From assembly GCA_951812975.1 (NCBI GenBank), contig CATOTC010000001.1:682001-746000 (forward strand): a stretch of DNA of 64,000 nt. The letters are read 5' to 3'. The translations under genes were made by a program, and so were the position numbers. The notes under the pieces are model-generated. The model did no database searches and was not told where the DNA came from. It saw only the letters and a program-made list of their open reading frames with translations. This document shows positions 15,227 through 24,305 of the stretch, piece after piece. Numbering within the stretch: position 1 is the stretch's first letter; each line of letters begins with the position of its first letter. This DNA is from an uncultured Acidimicrobiales bacterium. Its GTDB lineage: Bacteria; Actinomycetota; Acidimicrobiia; Acidimicrobiales; Aldehydirespiratoraceae.

Positions 15227-16210
15227 ATGGAGCAACACCAGGGAACGGTCCGCTGGGGCATCTCTTCCACCGGCAATATCGCCGCCCAGTTCGCTGACGC
15301 GTTCAGCAAAGCCGAGGGTGGAAGGCTCGTGGCGGTCGGTTCAAGAACGAAGGACAATGCCTCTCAGTTCGCGGCCACCCATCAAATTCCCCACGCGCAC
15401 GGCAGCAACGCCGACCTCGCCGCGGACCCCGGTGTCGACGTCGTCTATGTGGCCAGCGTGCAACCCAGCCATGTACACGACACCGTCATGTTCCTCGAAG
15501 CAGGCAAACACGTGCTCGTAGAGAAGCCGATCGCCCTCAACGCTGCGGAGGTCGATCTCATGACCGCGGCCGCGCAGGCCAACGACCGTTTCTTGATGGA
15601 AGCAATGTGGATGCGCTTCAACCCCGCGCACCTCAAGGCCGTCGAGCGCATCAACAACGGCGCCATCGGTGAGGTCCGGCGCGTCCACGCCGACTTCTCG
15701 TTCGCCATGCCCTACGACCCCGACCACCGGCTCTGGAACCTCGACACAGGCGGCGGCGCGCTCCTCGACCTCGGTGTCTACCCGCTCACGTTCGCCTGGT
15801 GGATTCTCGGTGAACCCTCCTCTATCACCGCGGCCGGGCTCGTCGCCGAAAGCGGAGTCGACGCGGAGACGACGCTGTTGTGCAGCTGGTCCAACGGAGC
15901 CACAGCAACGCTGACTTGTGGTATCGACGTGCCCGGAACCCTCAATGCCCGGGTTGAGGGAACCGGCGGTTTCGTCGAGTTTCCGGCACCGGCACACGCC
16001 ACCGACACCGTCATTGTGCAAAGTGGGTCCGAGCGCGAAGAGATCAACGACGCGCCTCCATCGCTGCACTATCAGGTGGCCGAAGTCCACCGTTGCCTTG
16101 CAGCCGGGGAACAACAGAGCCCGCAGATGCCTTGGGCCACCAGCCGCGCGATGATCGCCGCTTGCGACGGGGTGCGCTCCCAACTCGGCGTCCGCTACCC
16201 GAGCGACTGA
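15227..16210 (+). CDS. Gfo/Idh/MocA family oxidoreductase
   Basis: A 327-residue NAD(P)-dependent oxidoreductase. The N-terminal Rossmann fold has WGISSTGNIAAQFADA; the family signature EKP occurs in HVLVEKPIALNAAE at about residue 100. The C-terminal half is the mixed alpha/beta substrate domain (LWNLDTGGGALLDLGVYPL), close to trans-1,2-dihydrobenzene-1,2-diol dehydrogenase and glucose-fructose oxidoreductase types. The ATG follows a GGAGG ribosome-binding site 4 bases away, so I prefer it to upstream codons. Its 3' end overlaps the convergent secretion ATPase by 16 bases. The natural substrate is unknown. Confidence 0.9.
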   Translation: MEQHQGTVRWGISSTGNIAAQFADAFSKAEGGRLVAVGSRTKDNASQFAATHQIPHAHGSNADLAADPGVDVVYVASVQPSHVHDTVMFLEAGKHVLVEKPIALNAAEVDLMTAAAQANDRFLMEAMWMRFNPAHLKAVERINNGAIGEVRRVHADFSFAMPYDPDHRLWNLDTGGGALLDLGVYPLTFAWWILGEPSSITAAGLVAESGVDAETTLLCSWSNGATATLTCGIDVPGTLNARVEGTGGFVEFPAPAHATDTVIVQSGSEREEINDAPPSLHYQVAEVHRCLAAGEQQSPQMPWATSRAMIAACDGVRSQLGVRYPSD

Positions 16211-19200
16211 GGACTTCCGGCGTACACCACCTGGACGACTTCGAACTCGGAGTCCGCGACCATCACGCCTCGCCCCGCAATGTTGGGAAGTTCGAGCCGG
16301 GCGGGGAGGGTGACACCGAGGAGGTCGCCGTCGATCGGGTCGGGTTTCAACAGGATCCCGACTCTTGACGAACGAATCTCAGCGGCCCAATGACCATAGG
16401 CCGACCGATATCGGTCCGGCCGCGCAGACGCCACAATGTGCACTCCCGGCGGCGGCGAGGCTACCAGAGCCGCCAGCTGACCATCGGGGTCAGCGACGTT
16501 CAGACAATCATCGATCAACACGACCATCGGGCCGGACGAAACCACCTCGGCCAAGGACTCGGCACCGACCGGGTCGCACCCCGCGCGGGCAGCGAGTTCG
16601 TTCTCTGACCGTGGTCCCTCGCCAACAATCACGCAGCGCTCGCCGCAGACCGCGGCGACAGCGGCCAGAGCGTTGGTCCGCCCCGAACGCGCCGGGCCCA
16701 GAATCAGCGCGTGTTCGCCACGATGAAGCCTCAGGGGGCTCAAGCTGAGGTCACGATCCCCTACCGCCACAAGCAACTCCGCGGTGGCCGGCCCAACCTT
16801 GCCGACTGCTCCGGCATCGCCGGCGGGAATCACCGCAGCGAGCACCCCGACCTCATGGGGCGCAACCGACGGAGGTGTGCAATCGCCACGAGCCCGTACA
16901 GACTCCGACAGACTGGGCGCATCCCTGATCACCTGGGCGACCGCACGGTCGCCGGCACGCAACACTCGCCCGCTGGGGAAAGATTCAGTCGACTCCTTGA
17001 CCCCGAATCGCAGAGCATCAGAGGGGTCGCCCACCCGGTGCAGCAGAACCGTTCCGACCGTTGCAGCCATCGCCGGCGCCAAATCAGCGGTACGGCGAAG
17101 CGAAACGGCCGCCGTCACACCAACAGAGGGCCCGTCAGCCCAGATGCGTTCCAGCGCCTCGTGCACGGCCTGCTCCCGAACCGGATCATGGGCCCGACTC
17201 AGACCACCAAGGTCGTCGATCACCAACAGGATCCGGGCCGACGGCTGATCGTCGGCGCGGCGGCGCACGATCTCGTCGTCCATCCAGCGGAGCAACCGCA
17301 CACGCAGTTCCTTGGCGGTGGGACCAACAACGGCTCCACAATGCGCCAGAGCGACCAGCGGACTGAGCCCCCCAGCATCAAGGTCTACGACATACACATG
17401 TGGAGCTTCGTCTCCGCCACAACGAGTCACCTCCAATACGGCTGTGGCGAGCGTGGTCGTCGCACCCGCACCCGGAGCGGCCACCACCGCCAGATGGCCG
17501 TCATCGAGCGTCCAGCCGGATACCGACTGTCGCTGTTCATCGGGCTCGTCCACCAACAGCCAGCCCGACGGTTCGCATCCGTCGGCCGTATCGGCGAGCT
17601 CTGCGCGGCAGACATCGGTCGGCAGCGCAGGAGGCCAGGGTGAACGCGGTGCCACCCCGCCGACGCTGGCGTGAGCAGCGTGGACAGTCGCTACGAGACG
17701 TTCCAGATCGGTCGGGCCGTCGGGCGTGTCCGACGCCTCCTCGCCACCGCGCACACAGACGCCGGCCTCCTTTGTCGAACGCCCGGTCGACAACGCCGAC
17801 TGAAACGGGATGACCTCACCGGGGCCGAATCGGGCAATCGCCCTTCCGGGCCGACTGCGGGGAATTCCGGCCGCGTCAGCCGCATCGATGATGTCCACCG
17901 ATTCGCGGGGATCGCTGACTCGCAGCGCTATCCGACAGGTTGCATTGGCACGAATGTCGTCGGTCACCACACCAGCCGGGCGTTGCGTGGCGAGCACCAT
18001 GTGGACGCCCAGACTGCGACCCCGCTGTGCAATGCCCACAAGCGAATCCAAGAAATCAGGAAGATCGCCGGCCAACGAAGCGAACTCATCGACCACCACC
18101 AGCAACCGCGGCAACGGTTCACGCGACGATCCTTCGCTCTGCATCACCGCGCACCGAGACCGAAACGCAGCAAGGTCCTCAGACCCGACCTCGCGTAGGC
18201 GATGCTCCCGATAGCGCAACTCGGCCTCCAAACAGCGCAGCGCTCGAGCGCCGAGCTGCTCGTCAAGATCAGTCACCAGCCCAGCCACATGAGGCAGATC
18301 GGCACAACAGTCAAACGCTGCGCCGCCCTTGTAGTCGACCAGCACCATCGCCAGGTGATCGGGATCGGCCCAAGCCGCTAGGCCTGCGACGAGCGACCGG
18401 AGCAACTCCGACTTTCCCGAACCGGTCGTACCCCCGACCAGCACATGAGGACCGTCAGCGATGAGATCGAGTACCACCGGGCCCTGCGCATCCGCACCGA
18501 TCGGCACAGCCAGACCGGCAGTGCCGCTGCTGCTTCGCCAGCGGCGCAGAATCTCGTGGTGGTCATCGCCGCTCACGCCGAGCAGTCCCAACAGACCGCA
18601 CGCCACCGGAACTCCAGCACCGACCAACGGCAGTTCAGGATCGTCCAGTCGAGCCAATCGCCGAGCGGCTCGCTGAGCCACCGCCTCTTCAATGCCCCAA
18701 CCCAACACGCGTTGCCCATCGCCATGCTGACGAGGATCGACTATCTCCACACGACCCGAACCGTCCGCAGTCACCACCAGGTCACAGCCCGCCGGAAGGC
18801 GATGAGCGTCGTCAACCAGGACAATCGCCGCGGTTCGCTCACTGCCGAGCAGCCGACGACCGACCGTTGACCGGCCCTGGAACGGGTCCGCTCCGTCGAT
18901 GACCGCGAGAATGGCACGATCAGCAGCCACCGCCAGCAGGGCATCGGCCGCGCCGACCTCGACTGTGGAGACAACGGTCGCACCCCTCCGAGCCGTGACG
19001 TGATCAGCGGTATGGGGAAGCCAACGGCACCAATCCCAGACAACTGTGTCATCGGCACCGACCGCCACTGCCAAGTCGGCTGGCCCATGATGCACCGCTG
19101 CCTGCAACACAAGAGCCCTCGCGACAGCGACCGCCGCGCCGCGCTCACCCACCAGACCGACGACACTGCCCGGTGAGAGGGCCACCTCGACCGCGACGTC

Positions 19201-20304
19201 GCTCATCGGCGGCAGACTCGCCAGGAGTGCCACGGCGCTGTCCGCCGGTGCTTCGCCGCCTGTGGTGATGAGCGTCGGCGAGAACGCTTCGTCGGCCACG
19301 CCGATGGCAACACGGAAGGCATCGGCGTGGCCCGGACGACGCTCCCAACAATGCACCGAAGGACCCTCGGCGCGCCTCACAACCTCAGCAAGATCAGGAT
19401 GCAATGCCCGACGACGCTCCATCTCCGCGACACGGCTCACCGGCAACGCCACCGCCAGGCCCCCCAGCTGCTCGTCGAGTTCGGCCAACGCTCGGCGATA
19501 ATCGCGCCGATTGCGTCGGCGCCGCTCCCACCAGGTCCCGATCGTGATCACCGGTCCGAGCGCCGCGAAGACAGCGAACAACGGACTCAACAACAGCGCG
19601 ATCACCAGGCCCGCTATGATCGGCAGCACGATCCCCGCCACTGACAATGCCTCGCTGGGGGCCAACTCAGGCGCTTCACAAGGCGCGTTGAGTCCGGGAA
19701 GATCCACATCAGGAAGCTGACGAGGCGGACGGTTGAATGGGATCGTGCCGCCGGAAGCGCCCAGTGCGGAGGTGACCGCCACTGGTCGATCGTCTAGGGC
19801 GGTGCGCACCACCAGGCGGGTGGAGCCAATACGCACAATCCCGCCGACAGGAAGTACCGCCCCGATGCCCGGAGGCACCGCATGCCCGTCGACGGAGGTG
19901 CCGTTGCGTGATCCGTGGTCGATGATCTCGTTGACAGAGATACTGCAGTGACTGCCCGACACTGCCGGGTCGTCAAGTTGCACGCCGGCGCGGGGACTTC
20001 GCCCGATCAGGACCATTCCCGATAAGGGGAACGGATGGGCCACACCGGCCCGGACGCCGCCGACAATGGCGAGCGTCCGGGCGGTGGGGGTGGCTGAGAT
20101 CTGGTCCGGCGCTGTCTCCAGCACCGAACCTTCACAGAGAGCAATAGACGACAATGGTGCGTCGAGGCTCAGAAGTTGTCCGTCAAGAATCGCAGGTCCG
20201 GAGACTCCAAGCGCGGATAGTAGGTCTTCGACCGGTGCGTTCGGGTCGCCGATCTCAAGTTCGGCGACGCGTTCGCCGACCTCGGAACGGTGAACGATTC
20301 GCAC
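16195..20304 (-). CDS. Type VII secretion ATPase: FHA domain plus FtsK/SpoIIIE ATPase modules (EccC/EssC-like)
   Basis: A 1369-residue membrane ATPase that drives export of WXG100 proteins. Order: a ubiquitin-like N-terminal region (about 1-65); an FHA phosphothreonine-binding domain (about 80-170: GRSPRAGVQLDDPAVSGSHC, then DHGSRNGTSVDG); a membrane hairpin at about 220-258; then FtsK/SpoIIIE-type ATPase modules. The central module is intact, with Walker A GGTTGSGKSELL (624-635) and Walker B LLVVVDEF (734-741). The two C-terminal modules have degenerate Walker A sites, APGAGATTT (943-951) and GPARSGRT (1203-1210), where the lysine is lost or replaced by Arg, though their Asp-Asp Walker B motifs remain. 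The GTG start has GGGAGG six bases upstream. It follows the WXG100 gene by 47 bases. No EccB, EccD, EccE or mycosin gene is in the window. Confidence 0.9.
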   Translation of the reverse strand: MRIVHRSEVGERVAELEIGDPNAPVEDLLSALGVSGPAILDGQLLSLDAPLSSIALCEGSVLETAPDQISATPTARTLAIVGGVRAGVAHPFPLSGMVLIGRSPRAGVQLDDPAVSGSHCSISVNEIIDHGSRNGTSVDGHAVPPGIGAVLPVGGIVRIGSTRLVVRTALDDRPVAVTSALGASGGTIPFNRPPRQLPDVDLPGLNAPCEAPELAPSEALSVAGIVLPIIAGLVIALLLSPLFAVFAALGPVITIGTWWERRRRNRRDYRRALAELDEQLGGLAVALPVSRVAEMERRRALHPDLAEVVRRAEGPSVHCWERRPGHADAFRVAIGVADEAFSPTLITTGGEAPADSAVALLASLPPMSDVAVEVALSPGSVVGLVGERGAAVAVARALVLQAAVHHGPADLAVAVGADDTVVWDWCRWLPHTADHVTARRGATVVSTVEVGAADALLAVAADRAILAVIDGADPFQGRSTVGRRLLGSERTAAIVLVDDAHRLPAGCDLVVTADGSGRVEIVDPRQHGDGQRVLGWGIEEAVAQRAARRLARLDDPELPLVGAGVPVACGLLGLLGVSGDDHHEILRRWRSSSGTAGLAVPIGADAQGPVVLDLIADGPHVLVGGTTGSGKSELLRSLVAGLAAWADPDHLAMVLVDYKGGAAFDCCADLPHVAGLVTDLDEQLGARALRCLEAELRYREHRLREVGSEDLAAFRSRCAVMQSEGSSREPLPRLLVVVDEFASLAGDLPDFLDSLVGIAQRGRSLGVHMVLATQRPAGVVTDDIRANATCRIALRVSDPRESVDIIDAADAAGIPRSRPGRAIARFGPGEVIPFQSALSTGRSTKEAGVCVRGGEEASDTPDGPTDLERLVATVHAAHASVGGVAPRSPWPPALPTDVCRAELADTADGCEPSGWLLVDEPDEQRQSVSGWTLDDGHLAVVAAPGAGATTTLATAVLEVTRCGGDEAPHVYVVDLDAGGLSPLVALAHCGAVVGPTAKELRVRLLRWMDDEIVRRRADDQPSARILLVIDDLGGLSRAHDPVREQAVHEALERIWADGPSVGVTAAVSLRRTADLAPAMAATVGTVLLHRVGDPSDALRFGVKESTESFPSGRVLRAGDRAVAQVIRDAPSLSESVRARGDCTPPSVAPHEVGVLAAVIPAGDAGAVGKVGPATAELLVAVGDRDLSLSPLRLHRGEHALILGPARSGRTNALAAVAAVCGERCVIVGEGPRSENELAARAGCDPVGAESLAEVVSSGPMVVLIDDCLNVADPDGQLAALVASPPPGVHIVASARPDRYRSAYGHWAAEIRSSRVGILLKPDPIDGDLLGVTLPARLELPNIAGRGVMVADSEFEVVQVVYAGSPQSLG

Positions 20305-20351
20305 GTCGAGCCTCCCGTGCAGACAGTCGAGTCAAGAAGACTCCCACTGAT

Positions 20352-20627
20352 TCAGACCGTGTCGAGCGCACTGACACCAGCCTGAAGCTCTCGAGTGATG
20401 AACGAGGAGTGCTCGCCGAGAGCCTCCGCCAGGTTCATCAGGTTCGGGCGGAACTCCGTATTCCAGAGTTGATGGAAGCGATCAGCCCGGTTGCCCTGCC
20501 AGGTGGTGCCCTCGAGCCCGGACTGAATCGCCCGGATCACGTCCTGTACTGCCTGCTGCTGCCGAGCAAAATTGCCGGCCAACTGTTCCATCTGTGACTT
20601 GCTCATTACCAGCATGTCGCCCGCCAT
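20352..20627 (-). CDS. WXG100-family secreted protein (ESAT-6-like)
   Basis: A 91-residue helical-hairpin protein with the WXG turn at residues 43-45 (TTWQGNRAD) between two amphipathic helices, QMEQLAGNFARQQQAVQDVI and RFHQLWNTEFRPNLMNLAEA. Proteins of this family form dimers and are exported by type VII secretion. The start is the ATG with a near-perfect AAGGAGG ribosome-binding site; codons upstream in the same frame are not needed. It is the first gene of a two-gene unit with the FHA-FtsK ATPase. The C-terminus (LQAGVSALDTV) has no clear YxxxD/E export signal, and there is no adjacent second WXG100 partner, so it may be a homodimer. Confidence 0.92.
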   Translation of the reverse strand: MAGDMLVMSKSQMEQLAGNFARQQQAVQDVIRAIQSGLEGTTWQGNRADRFHQLWNTEFRPNLMNLAEALGEHSSFITRELQAGVSALDTV

Positions 20628-20633
20628 GTCTGT

Positions 20634-20770
20634 CCTCCTTGGTCGTTCGGTTTCAACAAGGGGGAAATTGGATCGGCGAAAATCTGCCGAATCAGAGGAT
20701 CGCATAGATCACTTTGAAAAGCAACTGAATAATACAATAAATATTAAAAAGCTGCAAAGAGGATAGGTGC
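20634..20770 (-). promoter_or_regulatory. AT-rich leader and promoter region of the type VII pair
   Basis: This 137-base gap is markedly AT-richer than the rest of the window, especially 20713-20760. It ends in the AAGGAGG ribosome-binding site of the WXG100 gene. A small hairpin, TCGGC (20673-20677) with GCCGA (20686-20690), sits in the leader. Several TATTAT-like boxes occur, so I cannot fix one promoter. Unlike many genes here, this one has a real 5' leader. Confidence 0.45.
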
Positions 20771-21559
20771 TCAGCTCGACAGTTCCCGCTTGACCGCTCC
20801 AAGAGGATCTGCTTTGAAAGCTTGCACCGATTCTTGATGAGCGGCGAGCGCCTGAAACTCCTGACCTGCGCGCATGGCCGCACGCCCTCCCGCCACGTCG
20901 AACTGGCGATGGACCATGCGCTTGTGAAGCTGGGCGAGATCCGTGGGAACCTGTGCTATCCGCTCCGCAAAAGTGAGCACCGCAGCCTCGAGCTCGTCGG
21001 CCTGATAGGCCCGGTTCGCCCAACCGACACGGGCCGCTTCAACCCCGTCGATCGCATCACCGGTCAACATCGCCTCCATGGCATGACGCAGACCCATCAG
21101 CGGCTCGTGGTACTGCCAGTCCGGCGGCGAGGCCACCCGCACCACCGGGTAGGAGATCTGCGCGTCGGCGGCCACATAGACCAGGTCACAGGCCGATGCC
21201 AGCTCGGTCGCTCCGGCCATGGCGTAACCGTGGACCTGGGCGATCACGGGCTTCGCCAGATCCCAGATCGAGAACCAGCCGTCGGTCGCCTGGCGACTCC
21301 AAGCCCCGTCGCCCGGCGCCGAATGATACGGCGTCTCGTCCATCAACGGGCTGGCAAGGTCATAGCCCGACGAGAAACAGACACCGGCACCCCGCACGAT
21401 CGACACATGCACGTCGCAGTCGTGGTCGTGATCCTGCAACGCCGCGAACAACTCGGCTCGCAGGGGCGTCGAGATGGCGTTGCGCTTCTCCGGACGGTTC
21501 AACGTGACATAGCGAACATGGGTTGCCGCTCGTTCGACCGTCACCAACTTCTCACTCAT
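20771..21559 (-). CDS. Enoyl-CoA hydratase/isomerase (crotonase) family protein
   Basis: A 262-residue crotonase-fold protein. It has the LNRPEKRNAIS motif near residue 20, the first oxyanion-hole segment VRGAGVCFSSGYDL, and the second one GYAMAGATELASACDLVYVA at about residues 111-130. The Glu of ATEL matches the first catalytic glutamate of hydratases. At the second glutamate position (normally PE in the following strand) the sequence reads VVRVASPPDW, so the hydratase pair appears incomplete. It could be an isomerase, dehalogenase or hydrolase of the superfamily. The ATG overlaps the stop of the upstream LLM gene by one base, so the two are co-translated. Confidence 0.88.
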   Translation of the reverse strand: MSEKLVTVERAATHVRYVTLNRPEKRNAISTPLRAELFAALQDHDHDCDVHVSIVRGAGVCFSSGYDLASPLMDETPYHSAPGDGAWSRQATDGWFSIWDLAKPVIAQVHGYAMAGATELASACDLVYVAADAQISYPVVRVASPPDWQYHEPLMGLRHAMEAMLTGDAIDGVEAARVGWANRAYQADELEAAVLTFAERIAQVPTDLAQLHKRMVHRQFDVAGGRAAMRAGQEFQALAAHQESVQAFKADPLGAVKRELSS

Positions 21560-22641
21560 CAGGTCTCCCGACTCGTCGCGGTCGTGGTGCTCGCGGCCAC
21601 AACATGGTCTCGGCTGCCGGTCATGTCGGCGGCGACTTCGAGGCCCTCATCAGAAACGCTGCGCACGATCAACCCGGTCAACCCAGCCGGTACGACCGCG
21701 TGCCAGCGGCTCCGGCATCGCTTCGTCGACCCGAACAGCGAACCGGCATCGATGTACTCGTCCGGGACCGCGGCGATCGCCTCGTCCTTGCGTCCTGCCA
21801 ACCACAGGTCCTGAATCCGTTGGGCAGCTTCAGGGAAACCCCGGCGGGCCATCGCCTCCTTGTGGAAGTTCTTGGACTCACTGCCCATCCCGCCCACATA
21901 CATCCCTGTCAGAGGTTTCTTCGCCTCAATGGCCGCTGCCACATCGTCGGTGATCTCAATGGTCAACCCGCCCATGATGTCGAAATCATCGGGTCGACCG
22001 CCTCGACGAGCCCAGCCCCTCTCAAGATTGGGTCCGTGAACCTCCCATCCGTCGGATCCGTAGCCCATCGGCAGCCAGCCGTCGCACACCTCCGCGGCGA
22101 GCGCAGTATTGAGCGGCGCTCCCGCAGCGATCCAGATCTCGATGTCGCCGGCCGGATGCAGGATCGACTTGAGCGCCTTGCCCTGCCCGATCGCACCCGG
22201 CCCCTCATATGGAAGCGAGATCTCGGCGCCGTCGTGGCTCACCGGCCCCTCACGGGCGATGACCTTGCGCATGATCGCCACATAGTCTCGGAGCCTGTTG
22301 ACCGGCGACCCCCACGGCTGGCCGTACCAACCCTCCACGATCTGGGGTCCCGACACACCCAGACCGACAATGACCCGACCGCCCCCTGCCAAAGCGTCGA
22401 TCGTCATTGCTTGCATGGCAGTGGCCGCAGGGGTGCGGGCCGCCAGTTGCACAACTCCGGTCGCCAACTTGATCCGGCTGGTATGAGCGGCCAGAAACGC
22501 CAACGGAGTCAGGGCATCGCAACCATAGGCCTCAGCCGTCCAAACCGAGTGATAGCCGAGCCGTTCAACAAACTGCACCTGCCTAACGGGCACCTCAAGA
22601 CGAGCCGCACGATAAAGATCGAGTCCCAAGCCGAGTTTCAC
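21559..22641 (-). CDS. LLM-class (luciferase-like) F420-dependent oxidoreductase
   Basis: A 360-residue TIM-barrel oxidoreductase of the bacterial-luciferase superfamily. Hallmarks are ERLGYHSVWTAEAYGCDALTPLAFLAAHT near the N-terminus, IKLATGVVQLAARTPAATAM, and GGRVIVGLGVSGPQIVEGWYG, typical of actinobacterial F420-dependent members. The start is GTG, 7 bases after a TAAGTT box. It forms a two-gene unit with the crotonase, which suggests a shared catabolic step on a CoA thioester or lipid. Substrate unknown; FMN instead of F420 cannot be excluded. Confidence 0.88.
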   Translation of the reverse strand: MKLGLGLDLYRAARLEVPVRQVQFVERLGYHSVWTAEAYGCDALTPLAFLAAHTSRIKLATGVVQLAARTPAATAMQAMTIDALAGGGRVIVGLGVSGPQIVEGWYGQPWGSPVNRLRDYVAIMRKVIAREGPVSHDGAEISLPYEGPGAIGQGKALKSILHPAGDIEIWIAAGAPLNTALAAEVCDGWLPMGYGSDGWEVHGPNLERGWARRGGRPDDFDIMGGLTIEITDDVAAAIEAKKPLTGMYVGGMGSESKNFHKEAMARRGFPEAAQRIQDLWLAGRKDEAIAAVPDEYIDAGSLFGSTKRCRSRWHAVVPAGLTGLIVRSVSDEGLEVAADMTGSRDHVVAASTTTATSRET

Positions 22642-22648
22642 AGTTCAT

Positions 22649-22654
22649 AACTTA
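22649..22654 (-). promoter_or_regulatory. -10 box TAAGTT for the LLM-crotonase unit
   Basis: TAAGTT on the minus strand ends 7 bases before the GTG start, predicting a leaderless transcript. Confidence 0.4.
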
Positions 22655-22667
22655 CGAGTCATGTGGG

Positions 22668-22751
22668 TAGCGTGCGCAATTGATGTCCGCGCGACCCCAA
22701 CCACCGGGAGCAGCCCATCGTCGATCCGTGTGGTCGCTTGCCGATGACTAA
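22668..22751 (+). other. Possible leaderless 22-codon upstream ORF overlapping the MFS start
   Basis: TAGCGT (22668-22673) is followed after 9 bases by an ATG at 22683 that opens a 22-codon frame (beginning MSARPQPPG) ending TAA at 22749-22751, 8 bases inside the MFS gene. The arrangement would couple MFS translation to the short frame. It may equally be chance. Confidence 0.25.
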
Positions 22752-24210
22752 GCCGGACACGCTGTGGGGACCTCGGCATCGCCCGGTCATGACCGCGTTG
22801 ATCTCGATCATCGCCATTGCCTCGTACAACAACTTGGCGGCAACCGCAGTCCTACCCGACATCGGTGACGACCTCGGCCGCATCAACCTGTTGCCCTGGG
22901 TCATCACCATCGAACTGCTCACCTCCGCGGTCGCAGTGCTAGCGGCTGGGCCGATCGTCGACAGTGCCGGCGTACGCAGAACCTTCAAGATCGCAGGGAC
23001 CGGGTTCATGATCACCTCAATCATCGTCGCCGCAGCCCCAACGATGCCCACCCTCATTGTCGCCCGAGCCGCCCAAGGCGTATTCGCAGGCGGAGTCATG
23101 ACCGTCGCCACCGCCGGAATCGGTGTCGCAATACCGTCGGCGCTTCGACCCCGAGCATTCGCTTCGATATCAACCGTGTGGGGGGTGATGGGCGTAGCCG
23201 GGCCGGCAATCGCCGCGCTCCTGGTTGCAGTCGCCAGTTGGCGCGCCATCTTCATTTTCAACATCCCTGTGACCGCCATCGCGTTGTGGGTCGGCTGGAA
23301 CGAACTGCCTGACCGGCAAAGTGCCGAAAGCCCGGGGGCCACCCGCAGCAAACGGATTGACGGCGTTGGCCTCGTCCTCGTCGCCATCATCACCGCGGCC
23401 GCGCTCAGCCTCACCGCAGCCACCCCGGTGATCGTGATCATCGGAGCGGTGGTCATGGTCGCCAGCGTCGTTGTCTACCGTTCATGGGCCCAACGAACCC
23501 CCGAACCCATTCTGCACATCGGCCACATAACCCAAATCAGGTATCGCAACGTCCATCTCACCTCAATGGCAGTTCTCGCCGCGGGGGTCGGCGTGAACTC
23601 CCTGCTGCCGCTCTATATCCGAGGAGTACGGCAAGAAAGCACAACCGTCGCTGCCTTCTCGGTGCTGTACATGACCGTCGGCTGGACCGCCGGCGCCTGG
23701 ATCGCAAGTCAGCTTCAAGATCGTTGGCGAGGCGAAACGGTCAGTTTCTTGGGGTCAGTCATTGCCTTCCCGGCCACGGTGGCCGTCGCTTTCGTCATCC
23801 ACATCGACGCAGCCCTGCCAGTCGTGTACCTGATGTTTGCATGGATGGGCCTCGGAGTCGGAACGATCACCTCCACCGGTGCCGCGCTGCTTCAGAATCG
23901 CACCGCACTGGCGGAGATGGGACGTCTCAACGGCGCTCACCAATTCCTGAGGACGATCTCGCTCACCATCGGGATCGCCGCGGTCGCGGCGATCACACTC
24001 GCCGTCGTCGATCACCGGGTGGGCGACGTCGAGGCTGTGCGCGAACTGCTCGGCAACGACGCCGAGATCATCCCCGACGGCCTTGTCGACGCTTTGGGCG
24101 ACGGCTACGCCTGGGCTGCCACAGCCGCGGCGGCCATCGCTGCGATCACCATTCCCGCAGCCTTGCACCTATTCCAAACCCGCCGTCACCACATCAACTC
24201 CGCTTCCTAG
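22744..24210 (+). CDS. MFS transporter (probable drug or metabolite efflux)
   Basis: A 488-residue major facilitator with about 12-14 membrane helices. The first loop region SYNNLAATAVLPDIGDDLG, LPWVITIELLTSAVAVLAAGPIVD, and VARAAQGVFAGGVMTVATAG match the DHA2-like drug/proton antiporter group. The C-terminal half contains MFAWMGLGVGTITSTGAALLQNR. I chose the ATG followed by ACTAAGCCG; a TTG two codons upstream is possible. A short open frame ending just inside this gene may be a coupled leader. It is divergent from the LLM-crotonase unit, so it may export a related compound. Confidence 0.88.
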   Translation: MTKPDTLWGPRHRPVMTALISIIAIASYNNLAATAVLPDIGDDLGRINLLPWVITIELLTSAVAVLAAGPIVDSAGVRRTFKIAGTGFMITSIIVAAAPTMPTLIVARAAQGVFAGGVMTVATAGIGVAIPSALRPRAFASISTVWGVMGVAGPAIAALLVAVASWRAIFIFNIPVTAIALWVGWNELPDRQSAESPGATRSKRIDGVGLVLVAIITAAALSLTAATPVIVIIGAVVMVASVVVYRSWAQRTPEPILHIGHITQIRYRNVHLTSMAVLAAGVGVNSLLPLYIRGVRQESTTVAAFSVLYMTVGWTAGAWIASQLQDRWRGETVSFLGSVIAFPATVAVAFVIHIDAALPVVYLMFAWMGLGVGTITSTGAALLQNRTALAEMGRLNGAHQFLRTISLTIGIAAVAAITLAVVDHRVGDVEAVRELLGNDAEIIPDGLVDALGDGYAWAATAAAAIAAITIPAALHLFQTRRHHINSAS

Positions 24211-24305
24211 GCCCATCGGAGGATTGCAACGTCAAGCATCTGGCGCAGGGTCGCGTCCACAATTGGACTCTTCGAGAATCCGCGCAGAGTGACGGTGTTG
24301 AGGAA

